A DNA stretch of 64,000 bases from Ancylomarina sp963977525 (GTDB lineage: Bacteria; Bacteroidota; Bacteroidia; Bacteroidales; Marinifilaceae): assembly GCA_963977525.1 (NCBI GenBank), contig CAXBPC010000017.1, forward strand, positions 22,895 to 86,894, read 5' to 3'. The notes beneath the pieces were generated by a model. It was given only the letters and a program-made list of their open reading frames with translations, made no database searches and had not been told where the DNA came from. The position numbers and the translations under genes were made by a program. Below, in pieces: positions 47,257-56,752 of the stretch; position 1 is the first letter of the stretch, and every line of letters starts with the position of its first letter.

Positions 47257-47293
47257 AAAAAGGAGAAAGTAATTAATTACTTTTTCCTTTTTT
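47257..47293. terminator. Bidirectional terminator, Smr gene and LysE gene
   Basis: An 18-bp stem with one G-U pair, formed by AAAAAGGAGAAAGTAATT (47257-47274) and the complement ending in a T run at 47292. It lies between converging genes. Confidence 0.85.
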
Positions 47294-47317
47294 ATATTTT
47301 ACGCCTTTAAATATCTA

Positions 47318-47965
47318 CTAATTTAGAAAAGACTTGACTGGTTCAAAACATGAAAGAAATAAAAGGAAGCCTAGGATAGCTATAATAATTCCTGAAATCT
47401 TATTAATCCAAAACATTTGCTTAAGCCTAAATTTCTTTCGGAAAACATTGACCAATGTCGAAAGTGCATACCACCAAAGTGCTCCTCCAAGTAATACACC
47501 TAACAATAAAAACATGGAAACTCTTGTCGAATTAGCATCACCAAAAACAGATGCTCCAGCAAACATGGCTCCAAAGAAGATAACGGCTATTGGATTTGAT
47601 AGAGTTAGGAAAAAGATTGCAAAAAAGTCGCCCAACATACCTCTTTTACCAGGAGTTTGAGATTTCCTGAACTGCTTGATGGTATTCGTGAAGAATATTC
47701 TCAAACCAACAAAAACCAAAAATATTGATCCTACTAGTGCAAAATAGAATTCTTGTGCTTGAATAAAGTTGATCACAAAACCCAAACCTAATACTGCAAT
47801 TGAAGCAAACAAAGTATCTGCAACCGCAGCACCAGAACCAGAAATAAAACCAGCAAGTCTTCCTTTCTGTAGCGTCTTCTGAATTATTAAGACACCAATT
47901 GGCCCCAATGGTATCGATGCCATTAGACCTATAACAATTCCTTTAATTATATATTGAATATCCAA
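47318..47965 (-). CDS. LysE family amino acid exporter
   Basis: 215 residues, six hydrophobic helices in the LysE arrangement. The N-terminus has the motif GLMASIPLGPIGVLIIQKTLQKGRLAGFISGSGAAVADTLFA, as in LysE/RhtB proteins. The middle carries FLTLSNPIAVIFFGAMFAG. Exports amino acids or related solutes across the inner membrane; the substrate is unknown. Confidence 0.88.
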   Translation of the reverse strand: MDIQYIIKGIVIGLMASIPLGPIGVLIIQKTLQKGRLAGFISGSGAAVADTLFASIAVLGLGFVINFIQAQEFYFALVGSIFLVFVGLRIFFTNTIKQFRKSQTPGKRGMLGDFFAIFFLTLSNPIAVIFFGAMFAGASVFGDANSTRVSMFLLLGVLLGGALWWYALSTLVNVFRKKFRLKQMFWINKISGIIIAILGFLLFLSCFEPVKSFLN

Positions 47966-48069
47966 GTGATGGGCTTTTTCAAATAAAAATTTCAGTTAGC
48001 AAAGATCGTAATTATATACAATTTGACCTATGCTTATTTAATATATTGTGTTAAAAAGAATAAAATAAT

Positions 48070-49872
48070 TTAGTTATCCTTTTCACGGGTAATAAAACGA
48101 CTGGTAACCTCTTCGCTATTAATCTCTTTTGTTAATGACTCAATCATATTAACTGGCACATCGAATAAATCAACTACAATTAAGCCATCCAAACAATCGT
48201 TAAAATTTGGATCAATATTAAAGCCAATAATTTTGGCATTTAATGAGATATACTTCTTAAGCAAAACAGGAAGCTTGTCATTAGAAACCTCAAAGTCACC
48301 GATTAATTTATCGAGCTTATTAATATCACTCTTTGCAGCTTCAAGTAATATATCCATATCGAGACCTTTTACCTTTACTTTAAATTTATTTCGAGATTTA
48401 ATAAATTGACCCATTTCATAATCGAAATAGTTACGCATAATAAATTTGATGATCAGATCTTTTGATGTATTCGAATATTCATTACTTATACTAACTGGTC
48501 CAATTAAATAACGACACTCAGGGTTCTTAAGTAAGAAATACATGATACCTTTCCACAATAAGAAAAGTGGCATTGGCTTTCTTTGATACTCCTTTACAAT
48601 GAAAGAACGACCCAACTCGATTGATTCACTCAATACGGGTTGAAAGGCCTTTTTCATTTTAAATAAAGACTGAAGGTAAAATCCCTTCAAGCCATATTTA
48701 TTCAAAATCTCTTTCCCTTTTCCTACTCGGTATGCGCCAACAATCTTTTTATTTTCTCCATCCCAAATAAATAGCTGATGATAATACAAATCGTACTCAT
48801 CAACATCTATACTTTGGTTGGTTCCCTCTCCTACTTCACGAAATGTAATTTCTCTCAGTCGTCCAATCTCATTTAATACATTAGGCATCTCATCAGATGG
48901 CGCACAATAGACCGAGAAATTTCTCGATTTAAACAACAAATGTTCTGAAATCTTACCTATTTCCTCATCAATTAAATTGGCATCTACAGCAGGAATAACA
49001 TCTTGAGCCTTCTTCTTTTTGCTCGAAGACTTATTCTCGTAAAACTTTTTTACCTCAACAGCACTTCCTAGCATATAGGTTTTGGCTCTTAAGAAACGAC
49101 CATACTGATTAATATCTGTAAAACCTTTTTGATCCTTAACCGAAATAGGGTTTCCGATACGAATACGAATCGTTTTATTCTTCTTATTTAATAGCTCAGA
49201 TGGCAATTTCACTGTTCGTAAAACAGGGTGAATCATTCCCATTAGGTAAAAAATCAAACTATTACTTCCTTGAAAGTGAATTGGAACAACTGGCACTTCA
49301 GCTTTCTTAATAAATTTAAGAATAGAAGGTTGCCATTGCTTGTCGGTAATATTGTTTGATTCTGATTGATAAGCCGAAACTTCTCCAGCTGGAAAAATCC
49401 CTAAGGGAGCACCATCACTCATGTGGCGTAACCCCTCTTTGATTCCACCCATACTAGAAGCAACTCCTTTTCTATCTTCAAAAGGATTAACCCCTAGGAA
49501 ACAATCCTTAAGCGGCTCAATTTTTTGAAGAATAAAGTTAGCCATCACCTTAAAATCTGGTCTGACATCGCTTAGCAATTTGATTAACAGAATACCATCA
49601 ATACCTCCAAATGGATGATTGGAGATACTAATAAAACTTCCATCCAATGGAATTCGTTTAAGCTCCTCTTCATCAAACTCAAATTTAATTCCTAAATCAT
49701 CTATTAAGCCATCAATAAATTCAACACCAGTTTTCTCGCAGTTTGCTGAGTACAAATCATTCAATTTATTCAAGCGAAGAATATACATTAATAGCTTGGC
49801 AAAGCTTTCGCCACCAAACCAACTCAAACTCTCACTAGCTTTTAATAAATCTTTGGGATCAACCAATTTCAT
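48070..49872 (-). CDS. Bifunctional OlsF-like amino-acid lipid synthase (PlsC-type plus GNAT-type acyltransferase)
   Basis: 600 residues, two domains. Residues 1-285 form a PlsC-like O-acyltransferase with NHPFGGIDGILL (about 85-96), the FPAGEVSAYQ block (about 161-170) and VPVVPIHFQG. Residues 310-560 form a GNAT-like N-acyltransferase with GRLREITFREVGEGT, YYHQLFIWDGENKKIVGAYRV and ESIELGRSFIVKEYQRK, the OlsB-type blocks. OlsF of Flavobacterium johnsoniae has this plan and makes ornithine lipid in two acylation steps. Glycine lipids are an alternative product in Bacteroidota. Product choice cannot be read here. Linker lysine-rich stretch at about 285-292. Confidence 0.8.
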   Translation of the reverse strand: MKLVDPKDLLKASESLSWFGGESFAKLLMYILRLNKLNDLYSANCEKTGVEFIDGLIDDLGIKFEFDEEELKRIPLDGSFISISNHPFGGIDGILLIKLLSDVRPDFKVMANFILQKIEPLKDCFLGVNPFEDRKGVASSMGGIKEGLRHMSDGAPLGIFPAGEVSAYQSESNNITDKQWQPSILKFIKKAEVPVVPIHFQGSNSLIFYLMGMIHPVLRTVKLPSELLNKKNKTIRIRIGNPISVKDQKGFTDINQYGRFLRAKTYMLGSAVEVKKFYENKSSSKKKKAQDVIPAVDANLIDEEIGKISEHLLFKSRNFSVYCAPSDEMPNVLNEIGRLREITFREVGEGTNQSIDVDEYDLYYHQLFIWDGENKKIVGAYRVGKGKEILNKYGLKGFYLQSLFKMKKAFQPVLSESIELGRSFIVKEYQRKPMPLFLLWKGIMYFLLKNPECRYLIGPVSISNEYSNTSKDLIIKFIMRNYFDYEMGQFIKSRNKFKVKVKGLDMDILLEAAKSDINKLDKLIGDFEVSNDKLPVLLKKYISLNAKIIGFNIDPNFNDCLDGLIVVDLFDVPVNMIESLTKEINSEEVTSRFITREKDN

Positions 49873-50125
49873 TTGTAAATATTTTATATTAGAATGGATT
49901 CTAGAAACACTTTATTATTTAAGCTGTTTCCTTCACTATTTCATTCAAAGAAATATGTATCCACTTGTAATTTCCTTTTTATAATTAATCAACTGATACA
50001 AAATCCATTATCGATTTCACAAACACTAAAAAGCTTATAATACTCGCTATTAATATAGGTTCAGTTACTTTTCAATCGAGTAAAAATAGCAATATTTCTT
50101 AATTAAAGTTATCAATTTGCTCATT

Positions 50126-50965
50126 TTATATGCTCACATTCTTCCATTCTCCCTTATCATAAATCCGAACACTATCATAACCAGATTCTTTCAGCATTTC
50201 CGTGGCTTCATTAAAATATAACAATAATTCATCTGGATGATGAGCATCGGTACTTATGGTCATCGGAATCTTATGTTTCTTGCATTCTTTTGCAAAACTT
50301 AGATCAGGATAAAATGATTTTGATTTCTTCGTATACAAGCCTCGTGTATTAATCTCAACAATACAATCGGTTTCTTTAATAACACCTATTGTCTCCTTCA
50401 ATAAATATTGATACCACTTTTCATCTTCTGAAAAATAACGTCCCTTATTATTCATCTTGATTTTATCGATATGCCCAATTATACCTGGCTTCTCTTGAAG
50501 AATCATTTCATTAATCTGTGAATAATAATCTGTCACCATTTTCTTAATATCCCCTTGATAGAAACATTCTAACCCATGAGAGTAATTCGTATCAGGTCCG
50601 TCGAGAAATAGAAACTCATTGTCAATTGGGGATTTAATCAGATGCACAGATCCTATCGTATAATCTAAACCATAAACCTCTTTCGTATGAGCGAATGGTT
50701 TGGTAACGCCTGGAATATAGTCTAACTCCAAAGAGAGATAAACATCAATTTCATTCTGATATTTAGCAGATAAGGATCTAATCTCATTCACATAGTTCAT
50801 TAACTGATTCTCGGCCATATTCCAACAAACTTCAATAGGGAATGGTGCATGAGAAGAAAAGCCTATTGCCTTCATTTGTAGCTCCATTGCACGTTTGATA
50901 AAAGCTTCAGCTTTAGCCTTTCCATCGCAATAAGTTGTATGGGTATGATATGAATAATAGGTCAT
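50126..50965 (-). CDS. Histidinol-phosphatase, PHP family
   Basis: 279 residues from the ATG at 50965 (MTYYSYHTHTTYCDG); an ATG at 51007 would add 14 atypical residues. PHP metal ligands appear as HTHTTYCDG, the E in SLELDYIPG, the H in GSVHLIKSP, GHIDKIK and STDAHHPDE. The histidinol-phosphatase HisK/HisJ type cleaves histidinol phosphate in histidine biosynthesis. No other his genes are nearby, which is common for this single-gene form. Divergent from ygiQ. Confidence 0.88.
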   Translation of the reverse strand: MTYYSYHTHTTYCDGKAKAEAFIKRAMELQMKAIGFSSHAPFPIEVCWNMAENQLMNYVNEIRSLSAKYQNEIDVYLSLELDYIPGVTKPFAHTKEVYGLDYTIGSVHLIKSPIDNEFLFLDGPDTNYSHGLECFYQGDIKKMVTDYYSQINEMILQEKPGIIGHIDKIKMNNKGRYFSEDEKWYQYLLKETIGVIKETDCIVEINTRGLYTKKSKSFYPDLSFAKECKKHKIPMTISTDAHHPDELLLYFNEATEMLKESGYDSVRIYDKGEWKNVSI

Positions 50966-51073
50966 GAAATAAGCTCCATTTAATTGTAAAACATGCAGAA
51001 CTACCAAAGATAACAGATCAAGGCAGTACTCGTATAAATTATCGCTTCTTTAAAATCTTTATAAATAAAGTAG

Positions 51074-51081
51074 TAACTTTG
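51074..51081 (+). promoter_or_regulatory. -7 promoter element TAACTTTG for the YgiQ gene
   Basis: Exact TAnnTTTG match followed by GC, as in many Bacteroidota promoters. It predicts a start near 51088 and a leader of about 105 bases. Confidence 0.45.
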
Positions 51082-51192
51082 CGCCAATGTTACAAAACAA
51101 AGCGTTTTGTTCCTCTCGAAACGATTCGATATTTAGATTTAGAACAAGGACTATCGACTTGGACATTTCGATAAGCCAAAGCACAATATAAG

Positions 51193-53037
51193 ATGAAAGA
51201 CGACGCAACAGGATTATATAATCAATGGTTACCAACTTCGGCTAAAGAAGTGGCAGAAAGAGGATGGGAAGAACTGGATGTTATTTTATTTAGTGGAGAT
51301 GCCTATGTCGATCATCCTTCATTTGGATCTGCGGTTATTGGTCGTATTCTAGAGAATGAAGGTCTAAAGGTTGCTATCATTCCTCAACCAAACTGGCAAG
51401 ACGATTTACGTGACTTTAAGAAGCTAGGTGTACCACGTTTATTCTTTGGTATTACAGCTGGTAATATGGATTCCATGGTAAATCATTATACAGCGAATCG
51501 TCGATTGCGTCACGATGATGCTTACACACCAGATGGTAGACACGGACAACGCCCAGACATGCCAAGCATTGTTTATTCTAAAATCCTAAAAAAATTATAT
51601 CCTGATACCCCTATATTATTAGGAGGTATTGAAGCCTCTCTTCGTCGCCTAACACATTACGACTATTGGTTAGATGAGTTGAGACCAAGTATTCTATGCG
51701 ATAGTGCTGCGGGTTTATTGGTTTATGGCATGGGTGAGAAACCTCTCAAAGAGATTGTCAGATTATTAAAAAGAGGTGTCCCTTTTGAGACTCTAACGAC
51801 GATTCCTCAAACCTCGTTTATTGCGAAAAAAGGGGTAGAGTACGCAAGTAAGAAAAAGTGGGAAGTTCAAGAGCTGTATTCTCACGAGGATTGTTTAAAG
51901 GATAAGAAGAAATTTTCAGGCAACTTTCGCCATATCGAAATGGAATCTAATTCCATGCTGGCAAAAAAACTAATACAAGGCTATAAGGATTCTGAGATTA
52001 TTGTAAATCCTCCCTACCCTGTGATGAAGGAAAAGGAACTTGACTCTATTTTCGATTTGCCATACACACGTATGCCGCATCCTCGTTATAAGGACAAGAA
52101 AATTCCTGCTTACGACATGATTAAATTCTCTATTAACATGCATAGAGGATGTTTTGGAGGTTGTTCATTCTGTACAATATCTGCTCATCAGGGTAAATTT
52201 ATTGCAAACCGATCGCAGAAATCAATTCTAAAAGAGGTTGAGTACGTTACAAAAATGCCAGATTTTAAAGGCTACTTATCTGACTTAGGTGGTCCTTCTG
52301 CCAATATGTACCAGATGAAGGGTATTTTTGAAAGCATCTGTCAAACTTGTAAACGCCCCTCGTGTATTCATCCTAATATTTGTCCTAATCTGAATACCAA
52401 TCACAAGCCAATACTTGATATCTACAAAGCAGTTGATAAAATCCCTGGTGTTAAAAAGTCATTTATTGGTAGTGGTGTGCGTTACGATCTGATGCTTCAC
52501 AAAACTAAGGATGAAGAAGCAAATAAGGCTAACCGTGAATATGCAGTTGAGCTAATTAAGAATCACGTATCTGGACGACTAAAAGTTGCACCTGAGCATA
52601 CTTCGGATGAAGTTTTAGATATCATGCGTAAGCCTTCGTTTGAACTGTTTTATGAGCTTAAGAATCTCTTCGACAAGATAAATAAGGAAGAAGGAATTAA
52701 TCAGCAATTGATCCCCTACTTTATTTCTAGTCATCCTGGATCGCAAGGTGTTGACATGGCTGATTTGGCTGTAAAAACAAAGGAACTCGATTTCAAACTT
52801 GAACAAGTTCAGGACTTTACACCAACACCAATGACTGTTGCAACAGTTATATATTATTCGGGCTATCACCCTTATACGCAGAAAGAGGTTTACACACCTA
52901 AAACAAAAGAAGACAAGCTCTCGCAACGTAAATTCTTATTCTGGTATAAAAATGAGTATCGAAACGCTATAAAGACTGAACTTATCAATATGGGAAAGAA
53001 AGATTTAATAAAGAAGCTCTTCGGAACAAAATCGTAG
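51193..53037 (+). CDS. ygiQ: YgiQ family radical SAM protein
   Basis: 614 residues. N-terminal B12-binding-like region (about 1-190) starts LYNQWLPTSAKEVAERGWEE. Radical SAM core has the cluster motif CFGGCSFC (about 318-325, in MHRGCFGGCSFCTISAHQG). A C-terminal region with CQTCKRPSCIHPNICPN adds a cysteine cluster. This matches YgiQ, a conserved family of unknown reaction. Downstream hairpin at 53060-53093. Confidence 0.92.
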   Translation: MKDDATGLYNQWLPTSAKEVAERGWEELDVILFSGDAYVDHPSFGSAVIGRILENEGLKVAIIPQPNWQDDLRDFKKLGVPRLFFGITAGNMDSMVNHYTANRRLRHDDAYTPDGRHGQRPDMPSIVYSKILKKLYPDTPILLGGIEASLRRLTHYDYWLDELRPSILCDSAAGLLVYGMGEKPLKEIVRLLKRGVPFETLTTIPQTSFIAKKGVEYASKKKWEVQELYSHEDCLKDKKKFSGNFRHIEMESNSMLAKKLIQGYKDSEIIVNPPYPVMKEKELDSIFDLPYTRMPHPRYKDKKIPAYDMIKFSINMHRGCFGGCSFCTISAHQGKFIANRSQKSILKEVEYVTKMPDFKGYLSDLGGPSANMYQMKGIFESICQTCKRPSCIHPNICPNLNTNHKPILDIYKAVDKIPGVKKSFIGSGVRYDLMLHKTKDEEANKANREYAVELIKNHVSGRLKVAPEHTSDEVLDIMRKPSFELFYELKNLFDKINKEEGINQQLIPYFISSHPGSQGVDMADLAVKTKELDFKLEQVQDFTPTPMTVATVIYYSGYHPYTQKEVYTPKTKEDKLSQRKFLFWYKNEYRNAIKTELINMGKKDLIKKLFGTKS

Positions 53038-53059
53038 AAGCATTTTTTATTTACAATAT

Positions 53060-53093
53060 ATATCGGCAAAATTCTTTCAAGTTTTGCCGATAT
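53060..53093 (+). terminator. Hairpin after ygiQ, terminator-like
   Basis: A perfect 12-bp stem ATATCGGCAAAA (53060-53071) with its complement (53082-53093), 10-base loop, no strong T run. Probably ends the ygiQ transcript. Confidence 0.55.
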
Positions 53094-53128
53094 TATATAC
53101 ATTAGATCAAAATTTATAATTCCCCTAT

Positions 53129-53854
53129 ATGTCTATTGTTTTTAAGAGATTAAAATCTTTAAGCTTTGTTTTACTTTTTGCATTGAGCCTTTCGTCGTGT
53201 ACACAGATGAAAGTTGATAAGCTCAATAAAAAAGGAATGGCATTTTTTGAACAAAAAAAGTTCAAGAAAGCAAATCAGGTTTTCACTGAGATATTAAGCT
53301 TAGATAAAGATTTTATGCCAGCATACTTCAATCGTGCTATCGCTAACTCATTTCTATCGAAAAACAAAAGTGCACTTAAAGATCTTAATCACATTATTAA
53401 GACTCAAGCTTATTCAGAAGAAACAATTTTGAATCGAGCTATTATTTACGAAAACCTAGGCAAATACAAAAAAGCCATTAAAGATTACGATAAGATTCTA
53501 AAAGTCAATCCTAAACATCTGCAAGCAACACATTTCAAAGGAATCTCACTATACTATACGGGTGATTTTAATGCTGCCATTAAAGAATACGATAAGGCAA
53601 TTAAGAATGGTCTTAATGTTACGGGCGTGTATTATAATAAAGGTGTAGCGTTAGATTGTTTGAACAAATACAAAGAAGCCATTCAGACTTATAGCAAGGC
53701 AATTAAATTGGATAAGAAGTTCAAACAAGCCATATATGCTAGAGGTGTAGCATACTATAACCTTAAAGACATTAGACTTGCAAAGGCAAACCTTGAGTAT
53801 GCTAAAAAATTAGGCTACCCTAAGGCAGCCAGCACTTTAAAAACCATTAAATAA
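53129..53854 (+). CDS. TPR-repeat lipoprotein
   Basis: 241 residues. A lipoprotein signal ends LSLSSC at about residue 24, with a lipobox cysteine. The rest is about six tetratricopeptide repeats (AIANSFLSKNKSALKDLN, GKYKKAIKDYDKILKVNPKHLQ, GDFNAAIKEYDKAIKNGLNV, YKEAIQTYSKAIKLDKKFKQ). Probably a membrane-anchored scaffold in the periplasm. Partner unknown. Confidence 0.82.
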   Translation: MSIVFKRLKSLSFVLLFALSLSSCTQMKVDKLNKKGMAFFEQKKFKKANQVFTEILSLDKDFMPAYFNRAIANSFLSKNKSALKDLNHIIKTQAYSEETILNRAIIYENLGKYKKAIKDYDKILKVNPKHLQATHFKGISLYYTGDFNAAIKEYDKAIKNGLNVTGVYYNKGVALDCLNKYKEAIQTYSKAIKLDKKFKQAIYARGVAYYNLKDIRLAKANLEYAKKLGYPKAASTLKTIK

Positions 53855-53879
53855 TTTCGAATAAGTTATTTTATATCTC

Positions 53880-53911
53880 AATCCTGATCACTTACTAGTC
53901 GATCAGGATTT
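53880..53911. terminator. Bidirectional terminator, TPR gene and YhcC gene
   Basis: A perfect 10-bp stem AATCCTGATC (53880-53889) with its complement (53901-53910). It overlaps the last codons of the converging YhcC gene. Confidence 0.75.
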
Positions 53912-54853
53912 CTTATATAAACGACCTTGCCAAGTCTCTCTTTCGGCCAATCGTTTTTTTAGTTTAGCAACGAATTGATAGTTTTTGATTCCCCACTTAG
54001 GTGCTATTAACCAACCAGGAGGCGCCTGATTCACAAAACGATCTAACATCACCTCAGGATTCATTCGTTCCATTACGTCGATTACAAAGTCGATATACTC
54101 TTGCAGCTCGAATAAATGGAATCGATCTGGATCTTCCTCATACTCTTTAGCCATAGCCGTATGATTCAGAATTTGCAATTGATGCAACTTAAGCGTTTCA
54201 ATGGGTAGGTTCGATAAACGAATGGCATGATCCAACATCATCTCCACAGTATCGTGAGGTAAACCATTTACCAAATGCGCACCAATATGAATACCTCTAT
54301 TGGCAGTAGCCAAAATAGTTGCTTCTGCTTCTTCGTAAGTATGACCACGATTAATAGCATCGAGAGCTTGATTGTTGGCAGACTCAACCCCATACTCCAC
54401 GGCGATGTAATAATCCTTAGCTAAAGTCTCCAAATAATCTAACAGCTCACTTGTAACACAATCAGGACGGGTTCCAATAACAAGACCAATAACTTTATCG
54501 TGAGAAAGCGCTTCCTCGTATAGTCGCTTTAGAAGATCGAGCTCGCCATAGGTATTTGAGAATGCCTGAAAATAGGCTAGATATTTTTGAGTTTTATACT
54601 TGCTCGAAAAAAACAGAATACCCTTATCAATCTGCATAGTTACAGATTCCTTTGGTGAGCAATAAGCTGGATTAAAACTCTTATTATTGCAGTAGGTGCA
54701 ACCTCCAGTCCCCTTACTCCCATCTCTATTAGGACAAGTAAAACCTGCATCAATAGTTACTTTCTGAATGCGTTCTGAAAACTTCTTCTTAAAAAAACCA
54801 GGAAAATCGTTATAGCGCTTGCTATGCCCCCAAGGGTATATATCTGTTTGCAT
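53903..54853 (-). CDS. YhcC/TIGR01212 family radical SAM protein
   Basis: 316 residues from the ATG at 54853 (MQTDIYPWGHSKRYNDF); an ATG at 54931 would add 26 atypical residues. The radical SAM cluster cysteines are in FTCPNRDGSKGTGGCTYCNN (about 38-57). Other blocks fit the YhcC family: VGLVIGTRPDCV, YYIAVEYGVESANNQALDAINRGH, GAHLVNGLPHD. Unknown substrate, possibly an RNA or protein modification enzyme. The family has an unassigned role. Confidence 0.88.
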   Translation of the reverse strand: MQTDIYPWGHSKRYNDFPGFFKKKFSERIQKVTIDAGFTCPNRDGSKGTGGCTYCNNKSFNPAYCSPKESVTMQIDKGILFFSSKYKTQKYLAYFQAFSNTYGELDLLKRLYEEALSHDKVIGLVIGTRPDCVTSELLDYLETLAKDYYIAVEYGVESANNQALDAINRGHTYEEAEATILATANRGIHIGAHLVNGLPHDTVEMMLDHAIRLSNLPIETLKLHQLQILNHTAMAKEYEEDPDRFHLFELQEYIDFVIDVMERMNPEVMLDRFVNQAPPGWLIAPKWGIKNYQFVAKLKKRLAERETWQGRLYKKS

Positions 54854-55122
54854 ATTTATTTTTGCTTTGGCACAAAAGTACAAACTTATATACATAGTGC
54901 AAGCACAATAAATTTGAGCATTTTTCATCATTTATAAACAAAATATAGGTTAAAATAATATACTGACAGAATTCTTTTATCAGCAAGCGATATTTAAATC
55001 ATTGTTTTATTGCGACTTAAGAAATACCCAAACTAGCCTAATTAAAATATCGAATAAAATAGGAATCATATTAGAAACAAATTTTTACCTTGCTCCTTCG
55101 ACAATTTACAAAAAGCAAAACC

Positions 55123-56679
55123 ATGTTCTCAAAAAAAGACCTTAGCCTCATTAAAAAACGAGGTATGGACAAAACCAAAATCGAAGAGCAGCTTAAGCAC
55201 TTCGAAACAGGTTTTCCTAAAGTAAAGCTTGTAAGCCCAGCCATCATTACTGATGGGATTATGAGAATTCAAGATGACGAAATCAAAGCCTTAAGAGATA
55301 ACTACCTCAACAGACCGAAGAAACTATCAGTCATCAAGTTTGTCCCAGCATCGGGTGCTGCTACTCGAATGTTTCAAAAGCTCTACGATTTTCTAAACAC
55401 CTATCAGGAAACTGAAGAAGATTATCTAGCTTATATGAAAGACAAATCGCCTGAAGGAATGCGAAAATTCTTCGAAGATATCGCAGACTTTGCATTTTTC
55501 GTTGACCTTAGAGCTGCCTTGCAGAAAAAAGGTTTAGATATAGAAAATCTTATAGAGAAAAATAACTTTAAGGAGATACTAAACACCTTACTTAATGCCA
55601 ATGGTTTAAATTACAGCAACAAACCTAAAGGCTTATTGAGATTTCATAAATATCCAGATTACACCCGAACAGCTTTCGAAGAACATTTGGCAGAAGCTTT
55701 GCACTACTCGATGAATTATAAAGGTACAGCTCAGCTTCACCTTACTATCTCGGAAGAGCACAAAAAACTTTTTGCTCGTAGGCTTAAGAAATCAAAATCA
55801 TCATTCGAGAAAAAATACGACGGTAAATTAAAGGTGACTTTCTCTTATCAGAAATCGTCGACCGATACAATTGCTGTTAATATGGAGAACGCTCCATTCA
55901 AAGATGTTGACGGAAGCATCTTGTTTCGTCCGGGTGGACATGGCGCACTTATTGAGAACTTGAACGAGCTAAAAGCAGATATCATTTTCATTAAGAATAT
56001 CGACAATGTTGTTCCGGATAGACTAAAAGAAGCAACCTATAAATACAAAGAAGCTTTGGCTGGTATTTTATTAAAATACCAAAAGCAAATGTTCGACTAT
56101 CTGGCTTTGCTCGATAATAAGAAGCTTGAACTTAGTGCAGAACAGTTGACTGAGATGCTAAGTTTTGCCGCTGATCAGCTTTGTATTAAAACACCAAAAT
56201 CGCTTAATACCGATAATCTAGAAAAACTAAAAGCTTATCTGCTTAATAAGTTTAACAGACCAATTCGTATTTGTGGTATGGTTAAGAATGAAGGTGAACC
56301 TGGGGGTGGTCCTTTCTGGGTGAGGAATTCAGATAGATCATCGTCTCTGCATATTATAGAGAGTTCGCAAATTGACCATGAGGATAAAAAGCAAGCTAAG
56401 ATTCTTAGTGCATCAACCCACTTTAACCCTGTTGATTTGGTTTGTGGTGTTAAAGATTTTAAGGGCAAGAAGTTTGACCTGACAAAATACGTAGATCCTG
56501 AGATGGGCTTCATTTCTAAAAAGTCGCACAATGGCTTTCCTTTAAAAGCAATGGAGCTGCCAGGACTTTGGAATGGCGCAATGGCTGATTGGAATACAAT
56601 TTTTGTTGAAGTTCCAAGCATCACATTCAACCCTGTTAAAATAATTTTCGATTTGCTTCGTGTAGAGCACAGAAACTAA
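55123..56679 (+). CDS. DUF4301 family protein with a nucleotidyltransferase-like sequence pattern
   Basis: 518 residues from the ATG at 55123; a TTG at 55090 would add 11. The family has no known function. Two blocks look like the GT-A nucleotidyltransferase fold of UDP-sugar pyrophosphorylases: VIKFVPASGAATRMF (about 72-86), like the GGxGTRM loop, and FRPGGHGALIENLN...DIIFIKNIDNVVPD (about 268-298), like the GHG and NxDN uridine/metal loops. Also EGEPGGGPFWVRNSD (about 388-402). The next gene on the minus strand is ispD, a nucleotidyltransferase, but with no shared operon. This is inference from the motifs. Confidence 0.7.
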   Translation: MFSKKDLSLIKKRGMDKTKIEEQLKHFETGFPKVKLVSPAIITDGIMRIQDDEIKALRDNYLNRPKKLSVIKFVPASGAATRMFQKLYDFLNTYQETEEDYLAYMKDKSPEGMRKFFEDIADFAFFVDLRAALQKKGLDIENLIEKNNFKEILNTLLNANGLNYSNKPKGLLRFHKYPDYTRTAFEEHLAEALHYSMNYKGTAQLHLTISEEHKKLFARRLKKSKSSFEKKYDGKLKVTFSYQKSSTDTIAVNMENAPFKDVDGSILFRPGGHGALIENLNELKADIIFIKNIDNVVPDRLKEATYKYKEALAGILLKYQKQMFDYLALLDNKKLELSAEQLTEMLSFAADQLCIKTPKSLNTDNLEKLKAYLLNKFNRPIRICGMVKNEGEPGGGPFWVRNSDRSSSLHIIESSQIDHEDKKQAKILSASTHFNPVDLVCGVKDFKGKKFDLTKYVDPEMGFISKKSHNGFPLKAMELPGLWNGAMADWNTIFVEVPSITFNPVKIIFDLLRVEHRN

Positions 56680-56697
56680 AGCGAAAATACCAGATAC

Positions 56698-56739
56698 AGA
56701 AATGCCCCTCAGAATTCAGATTCTAGAGGGGCATTTTTT
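56698..56739. terminator. Bidirectional terminator, DUF4301 gene and ispD
   Basis: A 10-bp GC-rich stem AATGCCCCTC (56701-56710) with its complement (56726-56735), extended by an inner AGAA/TTCT pairing, flanked by A and T runs. Confidence 0.9.
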
Positions 56740-56752
56740 ATATCTTAAAAGC

